From Macrococcus sp. DPC7161 (GTDB lineage Bacteria; Bacillota; Bacilli; Staphylococcales; Staphylococcaceae): a stretch of 64,000 bases of DNA. The notes beneath the pieces were generated by a model, which saw only the letters and a list, made by a program, of their open reading frames with translations, was not told the origin of the DNA and did no database searches. The stretch covers positions 186,001 to 250,000 of the forward strand of contig NZ_SDSC01000001.1 in the NCBI RefSeq assembly GCF_004117835.1. Direction: 5' to 3'. Made by a program: the position numbers and the translations under genes. Positions 34,856-45,209 of the stretch are shown one piece after another. The number at the start of each line of letters is the position of its first letter. The first letter of the stretch is position 1.

Positions 34856-35732
34856 GTTTAATCATGTCTATAAATTCATGAATCAGTTCGGTTACTGGAA
34901 AATCTTCTCGTAATCCGATACCGATTGGGTAAAAATTATTTTTATCTGCTAAGGGAATCCATTTTAAATTTTCTACATGATTATAATCTTCATAATCCGA
35001 TGGGAGTAGCGTTACAGCATTTAAATCATGTAAACTATGGACTAATATTTCCCAATCACTATGTGTGTATGCAATTTTTGGTGTAAAATTTAATTCTTTT
35101 CCACGTTCTATTAATAATTTACCTAGCATAAAATTTTCAGTTAATGAACAGAAATTTTCATTTTTTAAATCTTTAAATCCTAATGATTTTCGATCTGAAA
35201 GTGGATTAGACGTCGGTAATACCACACTGACCTCATATCCTTTAGTCGTTGTATTAAGTGGCTCAATATGTATTCCTTCTTGTTCGATAGGAAATGAAAC
35301 AAGCGCAATATCAATTTGATTTTCGACTAATTTTTCTTGCAGTTTTCTTGAACCTTCTTGTGTTAAATAAACTTCAACATTCGGATGTGTTGAAATGAAT
35401 TTACTGATTTGCCTCATAAACTGGAGTGCAAATAATGAGGTTAATCCGATTTTTAATTTTTCTGTTTTTTGTTCTTGAATATTTTGAAGTTCTTCAACTA
35501 ATTCATCAAAAGATTCAACAATGGATTTACCTTTTTCATATAATAGTTTCCCAGTATGTGTAAGCTGAAACGTTTTATTATGATGATTAAATAAATTAGC
35601 GTTTAGTTCTGTTTCAAGCTTTCTTAAACTTTGAGACAAGGTAGGTTGAGTAATAAATAAATTTCTAGCTGCTTTTGAAATATTTTTTGTTTCTACGACT
35701 GCTATAAAATATTTGAGTTGTCTTATATCCAT
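34848..35732 (-). CDS. LysR-family transcriptional regulator
   Basis: A 294-aa DNA-binding regulator. An N-terminal winged helix-turn-helix (MDIRQLKYFIAVVETKNISKA...TQPTLSQSLRKLE) precedes a periplasmic-binding-like effector domain from about residue 90. I start at ATG 35732, 7 nt after aggtgg; a GTG nine bases upstream is possible. It is not divergent from any gene it obviously controls: it is convergent with glgP and lies downstream of oatA behind a terminator. The target is unknown, and control of the glg locus would be speculation. Confidence 0.9.
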   Translation of the reverse strand: MDIRQLKYFIAVVETKNISKAARNLFITQPTLSQSLRKLETELNANLFNHHNKTFQLTHTGKLLYEKGKSIVESFDELVEELQNIQEQKTEKLKIGLTSLFALQFMRQISKFISTHPNVEVYLTQEGSRKLQEKLVENQIDIALVSFPIEQEGIHIEPLNTTTKGYEVSVVLPTSNPLSDRKSLGFKDLKNENFCSLTENFMLGKLLIERGKELNFTPKIAYTHSDWEILVHSLHDLNAVTLLPSDYEDYNHVENLKWIPLADKNNFYPIGIGLREDFPVTELIHEFIDMIKQN

Positions 35733-35800
35733 ATTTTCCACCTATCTTAAGAATTAGTTACATTATAACATTATTGAAGCAGAATCAATATTTATAAAAT

Positions 35801-35835
35801 AAAAACGTAAACAAATTAAATTGTTTACGTTTTTA
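35801..35835 (-). terminator. Terminator downstream of oatA
   Basis: A perfect 14-bp stem (aaaaacgtaaacaa / ttgtttacgttttt) with a 6-nt loop gives a T-run on the minus strand. It separates oatA from the LysR gene. Confidence 0.85.
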
Positions 35836-35838
35836 TTG

Positions 35839-37704
35839 TTATTTACTTAAAGATTTTCCAATCTCTGTATTGATTAATTCTGTCATCGCTTCAGAACCTG
35901 GTGCTTCTAAGTGAATACCATCTGGTGCGAAATATTCTACATGACCCGCTGAAGCGGCATACCAATCAATTAAATGAACATTTTTGTATTTTTTTGCTGC
36001 TTCTTTCATTAACTGATTTACGTGGCCTTCATAAGATCTTGGAACACGTGTTGTAACGAGGTAAACATTGGCTTTATCGAACATTTTAACAAGTTCTTTT
36101 AAATGATAATCTTGGAAATCACCATTTGTTCCAACTTCTAAAACAACCACGCTATTTTTATTATTAAACCTTTGGTAACCAGATGCTACTGGAATGGCCT
36201 TATAAATACTTCTACCTATTTCACCATCAATATATGCGTTTGGATATTTTTCTCTTACCCAACTTTCAATATCAACTAATACAGAATCTCCAATCATCAA
36301 GACTTGGTATTTATTGATAATATCTGCATATTTTTCACTTTGAGTTTTTTCTTTAGATGATTTTTCTTTATCTGTTTTATCTTTTGCATCTTTATTTTTA
36401 GCATCTTCTTTTGCTTTAGATTGCTCTTTTGCAAGTTTTTCCTTTTCAGCTTTATCTTTAGCTTTTTTAGGATCAGCAACTGTTTTCTTAGCTTGTTTTG
36501 GATTAGCAGTTGTTGTTTTCTTATGTGCAGTTTCTGGTGCTTTAGCATCTGCGTTAGCATAGAAGAAAGGTGTTGAAACTACTAAATATAATGCTAAAGC
36601 TAACGTGAAAATATTTTTACGTTGCTTAACGTTTGTTAATTTCTTAAATGAGTACTTTCTGAATGGTTCTTCAATAACATGGAAACTGATGATAGCCATT
36701 AAAATTGTTAAGATAATACATAACATATATGCATATACTGGCATTTGTCCTTGAACAAAATGATGACTTACAATCGCAATGATAGGGTAGTGCCATAAGT
36801 AAAGGCTATACGAATATTTACCGATTTGTACAAACAAACGATTTGATAAGAATGTTGCAAGAATACCTTTATTAACAATTGAGCTTGCGATAATAAATAA
36901 TGTGATAAACCCTAAATAGTAAAGACCGCCTTCAAATAACATTGGCGTAGTTTCTGAAACATAAAAGAAACCTAATAATAAAATAATAAAACTTGGAATT
37001 CCTACTAAATCAATTGCAAATCGATACGTCCAAGGAATGTCACTTTTCAATTTAAATGGCACCCAAATGAACGCTAGAATAACACCAAGTAACATCGATT
37101 GCAGTCTTGTATCTGTTCCGAAATAGATTCTTGCAATATTTTCTGCTGGATCAAATAAAAACATCATTAATAATAAAGAAAGGATAGAAATAACAAGGTA
37201 TGTAATGATAATACCTTTTTTCTTAAAGAACTTACCTAACAATATTAATGACAATGGGAAGAATAAATAAAATTGTTCTTCAATTGCGAGTGACCATAAA
37301 TGCTTTAATGGACGCATCTCAAAACTTTGGAAATAATCTAATCCATCAAAAATATAATACCAGTTAGAAACATACAGTAAAGCAGCAAGCATATCTTTTT
37401 TTAGTTGGTATAAAATCGATTGTTCAAACATTAAACAATACTGGAATACACAACATATCATAAAGATTACAGCTGGTAATAATCGTCTTAATCGTTTGAT
37501 ATAGAATTTAACAAGATCAATTTTACCTGTTGTATTCTTTTCATTGAGTAGGATAGAGGTTATTAAATAACCCGAAATGATAAAAAATGTATCTACTCCT
37601 AAAAATCCTCCTGGAAGCCATTGCGGATTTAGATGATATATAATGATTGCAATAACTGCAACTGCTCTGAGTCCGTCTAACCCAGGAAAGTAATTCTTTT
37701 TCAT
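35839..37704 (-). CDS. oatA: OatA-like peptidoglycan O-acetyltransferase
   Basis: Adds O-acetyl groups to muramic acid, giving lysozyme resistance. The 621-aa protein has an N-terminal acyltransferase-3 domain with ~10-11 membrane segments (FPGLDGLRAVAVIAIIIYHL at the start). A Lys/Ala/Glu-rich linker (residues ~390-450) follows, then an extracytoplasmic SGNH esterase domain. That domain has GDSVLVD (Ser), VGTNG (Asn) and DGIHLEAPG (Asp/His). Domain order and length match S. aureus OatA. Start ATG follows taggtgg. It stands as a single gene with its own terminator. Confidence 0.93.
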   Translation of the reverse strand: MKKNYFPGLDGLRAVAVIAIIIYHLNPQWLPGGFLGVDTFFIISGYLITSILLNEKNTTGKIDLVKFYIKRLRRLLPAVIFMICCVFQYCLMFEQSILYQLKKDMLAALLYVSNWYYIFDGLDYFQSFEMRPLKHLWSLAIEEQFYLFFPLSLILLGKFFKKKGIIITYLVISILSLLLMMFLFDPAENIARIYFGTDTRLQSMLLGVILAFIWVPFKLKSDIPWTYRFAIDLVGIPSFIILLLGFFYVSETTPMLFEGGLYYLGFITLFIIASSIVNKGILATFLSNRLFVQIGKYSYSLYLWHYPIIAIVSHHFVQGQMPVYAYMLCIILTILMAIISFHVIEEPFRKYSFKKLTNVKQRKNIFTLALALYLVVSTPFFYANADAKAPETAHKKTTTANPKQAKKTVADPKKAKDKAEKEKLAKEQSKAKEDAKNKDAKDKTDKEKSSKEKTQSEKYADIINKYQVLMIGDSVLVDIESWVREKYPNAYIDGEIGRSIYKAIPVASGYQRFNNKNSVVVLEVGTNGDFQDYHLKELVKMFDKANVYLVTTRVPRSYEGHVNQLMKEAAKKYKNVHLIDWYAASAGHVEYFAPDGIHLEAPGSEAMTELINTEIGKSLSK

Positions 37705-37923
37705 AAAACGCCACCTAAATTCAAATTTAAATATATATATTATATTACAAAGATTACAAACATATTACAAGTACTATTTGAAGTGATTTTGATTTACGGA
37801 AATTATCTTACAATAATCAATTATATAATTTCATAAATTGACTGCCCAATCAAACGGTTATAAAAAAAATAATTTATTTAAATATGAAGAAACTGATGTT
37901 TTATTTAGTTGTGTAATCTTAAA

Positions 37924-39606
37924 TTATTGATTTAAATATTTCTCTCTTAATGATTGTACATATGCTGCGTCAGGAATAACATTGACTGTTTGTTGCTCAA
38001 AATAATTAACGAATCCTGGTTTTGAACCACTTGGCTTATGGACATTTTTAATTTCAGTAAAGTCGACCTCAGTTTTTGCACCTTCTTGTGCTTTTGAAAA
38101 ATAACTCGCAATGATTGCTGCATCTTCAATAGTGCCTTGAGTAGGATCATCATGCATGATAACCACATGACTACCAGGCATATCTTTTGCATGAAACCAA
38201 ATGTAATCTTTTCTTGCTAATTTATGTGTAACATATTCGTTTTGTAAGTTATTTCTTCCCACAGCGATGGTTTCATTATCTCTAGATAAATAATAATCAA
38301 TGTTTAAGTCTTTAGATGGCTTTTTATTTTGAGTTTTGTATTTCGGTTTAATGAGTTTTTGTTCAGCTAATTCATTTCGAATGGCATCAATGTCATCTGT
38401 TTTAATATATTGAAGTTGATTTAATATCCCTTCAATATATTCAATTTCTGCTTTTGTTTCATTGATTTGTTGTTCGGCATGAACCTTTCTCGTTTTTAAT
38501 TTGTTGTATTGTTTATAATAATATTGTGCATTCTCTGAAGGGGTTTTTCTTTTGTCTAAAGGAATCACTACTTGTTCATTATTATAATAATTAGTAACTT
38601 CGATGTCAGACATTCCTTGATGCATCATATACATATGACTAGTTAATAACTCACCATATAAATTGAACTGATCTTTTTGCTTGGTTTCTTCAAGTTCTTG
38701 GATTAGTTTAATTAATTTTTTTTGATTTTTTTGATTCAAAGCATTTAAATGTCTAGATAAATCATTTGTCTGATTTTTAATTTTTTCTATATGTGCACGG
38801 TCTTTATAAAAAGCATCAAGTAACTGACTTAATGAATCAAAATATTTCTCATTTTCAGTGCCTTTTAAAGACATGAAATAAAAATCTTCTTTATTTTGAT
38901 CAATGATTTGAAAACTTTGAGCTTGAACAGTATTTGTTTGTTCCATAAATGATACGAACGCTTTATCTAAATCCGTATCTAAAGAAAGCATATGTTTAAT
39001 CGCTAAAGGGCTAAAACCTTCTAATGCATTTAATATAGCTTTTTCTAATTTAAGTTCGGGATTAATATGTTCACTTATAGTATCCAATGTATAAGGGTTA
39101 AATTTCTTTTCTGTAGGCGGTAATTCATAAGTAAAACCAGGCATCATTGTTCTTGCCGAATTGGTATTTGGTGTTAAATGTTTTAAACATTCCAATATTT
39201 TATTATCAGCATCTGTTACAACCATATTTGAATGTTTACCCATCATTTCGATATAAATATGACGCGTGATGGGATCACCAATCTCAGTAGTATTTCGTAT
39301 TGTAAATTTCACGATACGGTCATTACCAATTTGTTCAAGATGTGTCAGTATGCCACCTTCAATGTGTTTTCGTAACACACGCAGAAACATCGGTGGATGA
39401 AATGGATTTTCTAAAGTTGTTTCTGTAATACCGATGCGTGCGAAATTTGGATGCGCAGATAAAAGTAATTTTTGATTTTTTCTTTCAGCACGAATTGTCA
39501 TAACGACAGTGTATTGATCAGGTTGTGTTATTTTATTGATACGACCTGTTGTTAAAAATTGAAGTTCTTTCATAATTTGATGTGTAAATAATCCATCAAA
39601 TGCCAT
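37924..39606 (-). CDS. rqcH: RqcH (NFACT family), ribosome quality-control factor / FbpA
   Basis: A 560-aa NEMF/Rqc2/RqcH homologue that recruits tRNA-Ala to obstructed 50S subunits and adds C-terminal alanine tails to nascent chains. In older annotation it is a fibronectin-binding protein. The N-terminal NFACT-N starts MAFDGLFTHQIMKEL with the invariant Asp and Arg of the family. A long coiled coil (~residues 265-320) follows, then NFACT-R with DYIWFHAKDMPGSHVVI near residue 465. It is divergent from gmk, as in other staphylococci. It may act together with YlmH encoded at 4260-5033. Confidence 0.95.
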   Translation of the reverse strand: MAFDGLFTHQIMKELQFLTTGRINKITQPDQYTVVMTIRAERKNQKLLLSAHPNFARIGITETTLENPFHPPMFLRVLRKHIEGGILTHLEQIGNDRIVKFTIRNTTEIGDPITRHIYIEMMGKHSNMVVTDADNKILECLKHLTPNTNSARTMMPGFTYELPPTEKKFNPYTLDTISEHINPELKLEKAILNALEGFSPLAIKHMLSLDTDLDKAFVSFMEQTNTVQAQSFQIIDQNKEDFYFMSLKGTENEKYFDSLSQLLDAFYKDRAHIEKIKNQTNDLSRHLNALNQKNQKKLIKLIQELEETKQKDQFNLYGELLTSHMYMMHQGMSDIEVTNYYNNEQVVIPLDKRKTPSENAQYYYKQYNKLKTRKVHAEQQINETKAEIEYIEGILNQLQYIKTDDIDAIRNELAEQKLIKPKYKTQNKKPSKDLNIDYYLSRDNETIAVGRNNLQNEYVTHKLARKDYIWFHAKDMPGSHVVIMHDDPTQGTIEDAAIIASYFSKAQEGAKTEVDFTEIKNVHKPSGSKPGFVNYFEQQTVNVIPDAAYVQSLREKYLNQ

Positions 39607-39753
39607 AATATCACCACTTTCAATTGTCTATTGTAACACGAAATGTAATTTTAATTATAAAATTATGATAGAACAAACATTTCTAAAGATTAAATTGAAA
39701 GTAACCTGTATTTTTAAGTGAATTTATGATACATTTATTAATAACTATTTTAA

Positions 39754-40394
<641 letters not shown>

Positions 40395-40395
<1 letters not shown>

Positions 40396-40595
40396 TGTTA
40401 TATCCACCATTAGATAAATTAAAAGAAAATGTAAATTCAAAATACTTAGTTGTGACACTTGCTGCAAAACGTGCGCGTGAGTTACAAGACTTACCAGATT
40501 CAAATTTATTAGAAAAATATAAATCATATAAACCAGTTGGACAATCACTTGAAGAGATTGCAGCAGGTAAGATTCACATTGTTGAAACAAACTAA
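40395..40595 (+). CDS. rpoZ: RNA polymerase omega subunit
   Basis: Stabilises the beta' subunit of RNA polymerase. The 66-aa protein has the omega core SKYLVVTLAAKRARELQD and the C-terminal YKPVGQSLEEIAAGKI. Slightly shorter than the S. aureus protein (about 72 aa). Start overlaps the gmk stop and is preceded by ttggagg. A terminator follows. Confidence 0.96.
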
Positions 40596-40621
40596 AAAAA
40601 CAAATAAAATAATATTAATTG

Positions 40622-40649
40622 AAGCTGACAAAATTTTTGTCAGCTTTTT
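40622..40649 (+). terminator. Terminator after rpoZ
   Basis: A 9-bp stem (aagctgaca / tgtcagctt) with a T-run, 18 bp before coaBC. Confidence 0.8.
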
Positions 40650-40667
40650 ATATGCTAGGAGGACGTT

Positions 40668-41876
40668 ATGAAAATACTATTAGGTGTAACTGGGGGCATT
40701 GCAAGTTATAAAGCGATTGATTTAACAAGTAAATTGGTTCAAAAAGGTCATGAAGTAAAAGTTATCATGACAAAAAGTGCAGAAAAATTTGTTACAACAT
40801 TACCTTTCCAAGCGCTAAGTCGAAATGAAGTCCATACTGATATTTTTGATGAAACTGACCCATCTGTTATTAAGCATATTGATCTAGCGGATTGGGCAGA
40901 CTTAATATTAGTAGCACCGATAACAGCAAATACTGTTGCTAAAATGACATATGGCATTGCAGATAACATGTTAAGTGCAACATTACTTGCTTCTACAAAA
41001 CCGATTTTTATTGCACCTGCTATGAACTCTAATATGCTTGCTAATCCTGCAGTGGAAAATAACATTAATATTTTACGTAATCGTGGTATTCATATCATTG
41101 AGCCTGGTGCTGGATTTTTAGCATGTGGTTATATTGCTAAAGGAAGAATGAGCGAGCCACTAGAAATTATAGAATATATTGAAGCATACAAAAAGGGTGA
41201 GCAAATACAATCTCATCAACAAAAACAAGATTTAAAAGGAAAAAAAGTAATGATTACTGCAGGACCAACCATTGAAAATATCGATCCAGTGAGATATTTA
41301 ACGAATCGTTCTTCTGGAAAGATGGGTTATGCACTAGCAAATGCAGCAGCTAGCCGTGGTGCAGATGTTACATTAATTTCTAATCCATTACCTTTAGAAA
41401 GACATCCTGCAATTAATTGGGTTTCTATTGAAAGTGCACAAGATATGTTTGAAGCTGTTCAATCTCATATGAATGACATGGACATTATCATTAAAGCTGC
41501 TGCAGTAGCAGACTACACGCCAGAAACAGTTTATGACCAAAAGTTAAAGAAAAAAGAAGGTGATTTAACCATCACTTTTAAACGCACTGTAGACATATTA
41601 AGTTATATTGGTACACATAAAACAAATCAATATGTCATTGGTTTTGCGGCTGAAACTGAAAACGTTGAAGAAAACGCAATTGGCAAATTAAAAAGAAAAA
41701 ATGCAGATGTTATCGTCTCAAACAATGTAGGTGATACATCTATTGGATTTAAGTCCAATGAAAATGCAGTGACGATGCATTTTAAAGATGGTGATAAAAT
41801 CGAAATTAAAAAGCAACCTAAAGAAGCCATTGCAAATCAAATATTATCAAATGTCAATAAGAAGGGATTTAAATGA
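40668..41876 (+). CDS. coaBC: CoaBC, phosphopantothenoylcysteine synthetase/decarboxylase
   Basis: Bifunctional enzyme of coenzyme A synthesis. The 402-aa protein has an N-terminal flavin decarboxylase domain: GVTGGIASYKAIDL, the PAMN motif in FIAPAMNSNM, and the Cys of GFLACGYIAKGRM near residue 158. The C-terminal CoaB ligase starts at MITAGPTIENIDPVRYLTN near residue 197. Start ATG follows taggagga. It overlaps priA by 4 bp (ATGA). Confidence 0.98.
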   Translation: MKILLGVTGGIASYKAIDLTSKLVQKGHEVKVIMTKSAEKFVTTLPFQALSRNEVHTDIFDETDPSVIKHIDLADWADLILVAPITANTVAKMTYGIADNMLSATLLASTKPIFIAPAMNSNMLANPAVENNINILRNRGIHIIEPGAGFLACGYIAKGRMSEPLEIIEYIEAYKKGEQIQSHQQKQDLKGKKVMITAGPTIENIDPVRYLTNRSSGKMGYALANAAASRGADVTLISNPLPLERHPAINWVSIESAQDMFEAVQSHMNDMDIIIKAAAVADYTPETVYDQKLKKKEGDLTITFKRTVDILSYIGTHKTNQYVIGFAAETENVEENAIGKLKRKNADVIVSNNVGDTSIGFKSNENAVTMHFKDGDKIEIKKQPKEAIANQILSNVNKKGFK

Positions 41877-44266
41877 TTGCAAATGTCATTGTAGATGTGA
41901 ATAGCAAACGGGTAGATAAAGTATTTGATTATCATGTGCCTGAAAATTTACAATCATCGATTCAAGTGGGACAACGTGTCGCAGTTCCTTTTGGTCCAAG
42001 AAAAATTCAAGGATTTATCATTAATCTCAGTCAGGAAACGAATTATGATACAAGCAAACTTAAAGACATTATTGCAATTCAAGATATTAAGCCAGAATTG
42101 ACAGAAGAACTGATTGCATTAAGTGAGTGGATGGCGCACACACACATTTCAAAACGCATTTCTGTATTGGATGTAATGTTACCGAGTGCTGTTAAAGGCA
42201 AATATAAGAAAGTATTAAAATTGGTCAATCATGATGTTGTAGATGTTCAACTCAAATCATATTTTAAAAATGACAGCATCACACTTCAAAGGGCGCAAGA
42301 ATTAAATATTTTACCGTTAATGCTGCCGTATATAGCTGAAGGTCACATTATTGAAGATAGCGAAGTTACCCAACAAAATAAAATTAAAAAACTTCAATGC
42401 GTTCGCTTTAATCAAGATTATGATATTGACCATGCAATAGATATGTGTAAATCTGACAATCATAAAGAAATACTTGCAATTTTGAATGATGCACAAAATG
42501 GTTTTGAAATCACAACATTAGTTGATATGGGTTATTCAAGAGCAATGGTCAATGCACTCGTTAAAAAAGGCTTTTTAATTAAATTTGAACAAGAACAATT
42601 AAGAGACCCATATGCAAATAAGGTATTTTATGAAGATCAGAAAAAAACATTGCATAAAGAGCAACAAAACGCTTTTGACAAAATAAATCATTGCATTCAA
42701 AATAATCAAAAAGACACATTTCTCATACACGGAGTTACAGGTTCAGGGAAAACAGAAGTTTACTTACAACTGATTGAACAAGTATTAAATAAAGGCAAAG
42801 AAGCGATATTATTAGTTCCTGAAATTGCACTTACGCCGCAAATGGTTGAACGATTCAAATCGCGATTTGGTGATGAAGTTGCAGTGTTACATTCAGGATT
42901 AAGCCAAGGAGAGAAATACGATGAATGGCGAAGAATCAAAAATAAGGAAGCACGTGTTTCAGTAGGAGCCAGATCTAGCATCTTTGCACCATTTAAACAT
43001 TTAGGCATTATCATTATTGATGAAGAGCATGAGCAGACATATAAACAAGAGGATTATCCAAGGTATCATGCAAGAGAAATAGCAGATAAGAGAGCAGAGT
43101 ACCATCAATGTCCAGTTGTCCTAGGAAGTGCGACGCCATCTTTAGAAAGCTATGCAAGAGCAGAGCGTGGCGTTTATCAATTACTCAAAATGACAACAAG
43201 GGCCAATTTAAACGATATGCCTGAAACAACCATTATCAATATGCGTGACGAACTTGCAAATGGCAATCGTTCAATGTTCTCAAATGAATTGACAGAAAAA
43301 ATCCAGGAAAAAATCAATAAAGGTGAACAAATCGTACTATTCTTAAATAGAAGAGGACATTCGAACTTTATGTTATGTCGAGATTGTGGTCATGTTCCGA
43401 TGTGCCCGAACTGTGATATCAGTTTGACATATCATAAATTCAACGACCAACTCAAATGTCATTACTGTGGTTACCAAGAACCAGCAATTAATATATGCCC
43501 AAGCTGTGGCTCAGAACACATTAGAGAAATGGGTGTTGGCACACAAAAAGTAGAAGAACTCTTGTATCAAAAATTCGAAAACGCAAAAGTCATTCGAATG
43601 GATGTTGACACAACAAGTCGAAAAGGTGCACATGAAAAATTGCTGAACCAATTCAAAAATGGAGAAGCCAACATATTACTTGGCACACAAATGATCGCAA
43701 AAGGATTGGACTTCCCAAATATCACTCTTGTTGGTGTATTAAATGCCGATACATTATTGAATTTACCAGACTTCAGATCCAGTGAAAAAACATACCAACT
43801 CATCACCCAAGTATCCGGAAGAGCAGGACGAAGTGATAAAAAAGGTGAAGTCATTATTCAAACATACAATCCAGATCATTATGCATTACAATGTGCAAAA
43901 AATAATGACTATCAAACATTTTATGAAACAGAAATGACCTTTAGAAAACTTGCAAAATACCCACCGTATTTTTATATGATACATATCGGATTTCAACATG
44001 AAAGTTTGAATTTCGTCCTAAAAGAAAGTAAACACATCCATAAAATATTATTACAAAGCCTCACGCCAAGAAGCTATGTATTAGGACCATCACCATCACC
44101 AATCGCAAGAATTAATAATCAATACCGATTCCAAATACTCATCAAATTCAAATCAGAACCCGCATTACTCAAAGCTTTAAACTATTTGGATGACTATTAC
44201 TTTGAGCTCTATCAAAAAGAGAAATTTACTTTGAATATAGATATAAATCCTTATATGATGATGTAG
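41873..44266 (+). CDS. priA: PriA, primosomal replication-restart helicase
   Basis: Restarts collapsed replication forks. The 797-aa SF2 helicase has Walker A HGVTGSGKTEVY near residue 288 and DEEH near 382. The two-zinc cysteine array CRDCGH/CPNCD/CHYCGY/CPSCG covers ~505-545, and the C-terminal helicase motifs include LGTQMIAKGLDFPN. It overlaps coaBC. The last codons PYMMM and the stop form the left copy of a 22-bp direct repeat that recurs at 47924, so this gene end is the attachment site of a mobile element yet stays intact. Confidence 0.98.
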   Translation: MIANVIVDVNSKRVDKVFDYHVPENLQSSIQVGQRVAVPFGPRKIQGFIINLSQETNYDTSKLKDIIAIQDIKPELTEELIALSEWMAHTHISKRISVLDVMLPSAVKGKYKKVLKLVNHDVVDVQLKSYFKNDSITLQRAQELNILPLMLPYIAEGHIIEDSEVTQQNKIKKLQCVRFNQDYDIDHAIDMCKSDNHKEILAILNDAQNGFEITTLVDMGYSRAMVNALVKKGFLIKFEQEQLRDPYANKVFYEDQKKTLHKEQQNAFDKINHCIQNNQKDTFLIHGVTGSGKTEVYLQLIEQVLNKGKEAILLVPEIALTPQMVERFKSRFGDEVAVLHSGLSQGEKYDEWRRIKNKEARVSVGARSSIFAPFKHLGIIIIDEEHEQTYKQEDYPRYHAREIADKRAEYHQCPVVLGSATPSLESYARAERGVYQLLKMTTRANLNDMPETTIINMRDELANGNRSMFSNELTEKIQEKINKGEQIVLFLNRRGHSNFMLCRDCGHVPMCPNCDISLTYHKFNDQLKCHYCGYQEPAINICPSCGSEHIREMGVGTQKVEELLYQKFENAKVIRMDVDTTSRKGAHEKLLNQFKNGEANILLGTQMIAKGLDFPNITLVGVLNADTLLNLPDFRSSEKTYQLITQVSGRAGRSDKKGEVIIQTYNPDHYALQCAKNNDYQTFYETEMTFRKLAKYPPYFYMIHIGFQHESLNFVLKESKHIHKILLQSLTPRSYVLGPSPSPIARINNQYRFQILIKFKSEPALLKALNYLDDYYFELYQKEKFTLNIDINPYMMM

Positions 44267-44271
44267 TTATA
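44250..44271. repeat. Left attachment core (attL) at the 3' end of priA
   Basis: This 22-bp stretch begins cttatatgatgatgtag and covers the last PriA codons, the stop and five more bases. It is repeated without mismatch at 47924-47945. Use of a conserved gene 3' end that is regenerated on insertion is the usual pattern for tyrosine-recombinase elements, and an integrase remnant lies just inside. Confidence 0.85.
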
Positions 44272-44328
44272 GGTGTAAAGTAGCTTTATATAAGCTTTTA
44301 TATAGTGTTTGGTGTTTCGTATACTATA

Positions 44329-44351
44329 AAAAACTACAGAAAAACGACAAC
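44329..44351. repeat. Left arm-type repeat
   Basis: This 23-nt sequence (core aaaaactacaga followed by aaaacgacaac) matches 47786-47808 at 22 of 23 positions in the same orientation. It lies 57 bp inside the left core. Paired repeats flanking the cores are typical of integrase arm-binding sites; that role is inferred. Confidence 0.7.
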
Positions 44352-44383
44352 TTATAGGACATTTAATAAAATTGCATAAAAAT

Positions 44384-44417
44384 AGGTGGTATGATTTAAT
44401 GTCATATCACCTTTTTT
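44384..44417. terminator. Bidirectional hairpin at the integrase-remnant stop
   Basis: aggtggtatga (44384-44394) pairs with tcatatcacct (44402-44412) with one G-U pair. A T-run follows on the plus strand and attttta on the minus strand. It can terminate both priA read-through and the former integrase gene, whose stop codon lies in the 3' arm. Confidence 0.65.
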
Positions 44418-44520
44418 CGTGTTCATTTAGTTTATTTATTAAATCCTTAGCCATCTGATCAGTTACATGTGTATAGAGTTGAATGGTAGTTTTTTCTCAT
44501 GTAAGTCCTACACGTTCCAA
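44407..44520 (-). pseudogene. C-terminal remnant of a tyrosine-recombinase integrase
   Basis: Reading the minus strand gives ERVGLT, an in-frame TGA at 44497-44499, then EKTTIQLYTHVTDQMAKDLI and NKLNEHEKR before a normal stop. The segment matches the end of phage/SaPI-type integrases. The ER-G element precedes helix TTIQLYTHVTDQM, which contains the nucleophilic Tyr, and a Lys/Glu-rich tail follows. Upstream sequence no longer reads as integrase, so most of the gene has been lost and the rest carries a stop. It lies 136 bp inside attL and points toward it, the usual place for int. Confidence 0.75.
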
Positions 44521-44662
44521 ATTTACTTTTAATAATAAAATGTAGAAGAAATAAATGAAAAAAATAATACACAATTAATTAATAATGACCCTTTGGAAGA
44601 TAAATATTTATTGTTTTAAGGTAAAATAAGTATGATATCTATAAATGAAAGTGGTTAACTAT

Positions 44663-44845
44663 ATGCGACCTAATAGTTCTGATGATAAGTCTAATATTAA
44701 TAATGATGAAATAAATAAACCAGCTGTAAAAAGAGGTAAAGTGATAAAACTAGATGGTAAAATTGAATCTATGGAAAGTTTTTTAAAAGAATTAGAGGAA
44801 GCATGTGAAGAGTTTAATAAAGTTGAAATGAAAGGTGATGAATAA
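44663..44845 (+). CDS. Small LDGK-motif protein A
   Basis: Function unknown. The 60-aa hydrophilic protein has an Asn/Asp/Lys-rich N-terminus. LDGKIESMESFLKELEEACE (residues 30-49) probably forms a short acidic helix. The LDGK plus helix pattern recurs in the small proteins at 45360 and 45801, suggesting one paralogous family. ATG 44663 has a weak aaagtgg site; ATG 44645 would add six residues but has none. Its end nearly touches the next ORF. About 140 bp of non-coding sequence separates it from the integrase remnant. Confidence 0.55.
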   Translation: MRPNSSDDKSNINNDEINKPAVKRGKVIKLDGKIESMESFLKELEEACEEFNKVEMKGDE

Positions 44846-44846
44846 G

Positions 44847-45032
44847 ATGGATGAAAAAAGACTAGAAATTTTGGATAAGTACAAAAAGCATTTCGGAACA
44901 AGTTTTCCTAATAGAAAGTTTATTAGAGTGTCAAATGAAGACTTAGAAAAAATAATTGATAATTGTATTAGAGAGAACAAAACATATACTACAATAATGA
45001 GAGAAAAGTACGGTAAAGATATAATGTTGTAA
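44847..45032 (+). CDS. Small hypothetical protein of the island
   Basis: Not recognised. The 61-aa charged, probably all-helical soluble protein begins MDEKRLEILDKYKKHFGTSF and ends MREKYGKDIML. Start ATG 44847 lies 9 nt after aaaggtg; GTG 44835 and ATG 44838 are in-frame alternatives that overlap the preceding gene. It follows LDGK protein A by one base, so the two are likely translated together. No membrane segment, cysteine or known motif is seen. Confidence 0.55.
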   Translation: MDEKRLEILDKYKKHFGTSFPNRKFIRVSNEDLEKIIDNCIRENKTYTTIMREKYGKDIML

Positions 45033-45209
45033 ATAATTTTGTCCATTAGTGTGATTGATAGGTATTGTAATATAATATAGCGATTTATCTTAGGTGAGAT
45101 GAATGGTAGAAAAACCTATCAAAACCTTACCTTTCAGCTGATTCATAAATACAATAATTTTCATTGAATGGTCTGTAACAACCATAAAAACTTTATTATT
45201 CAGCATTTA

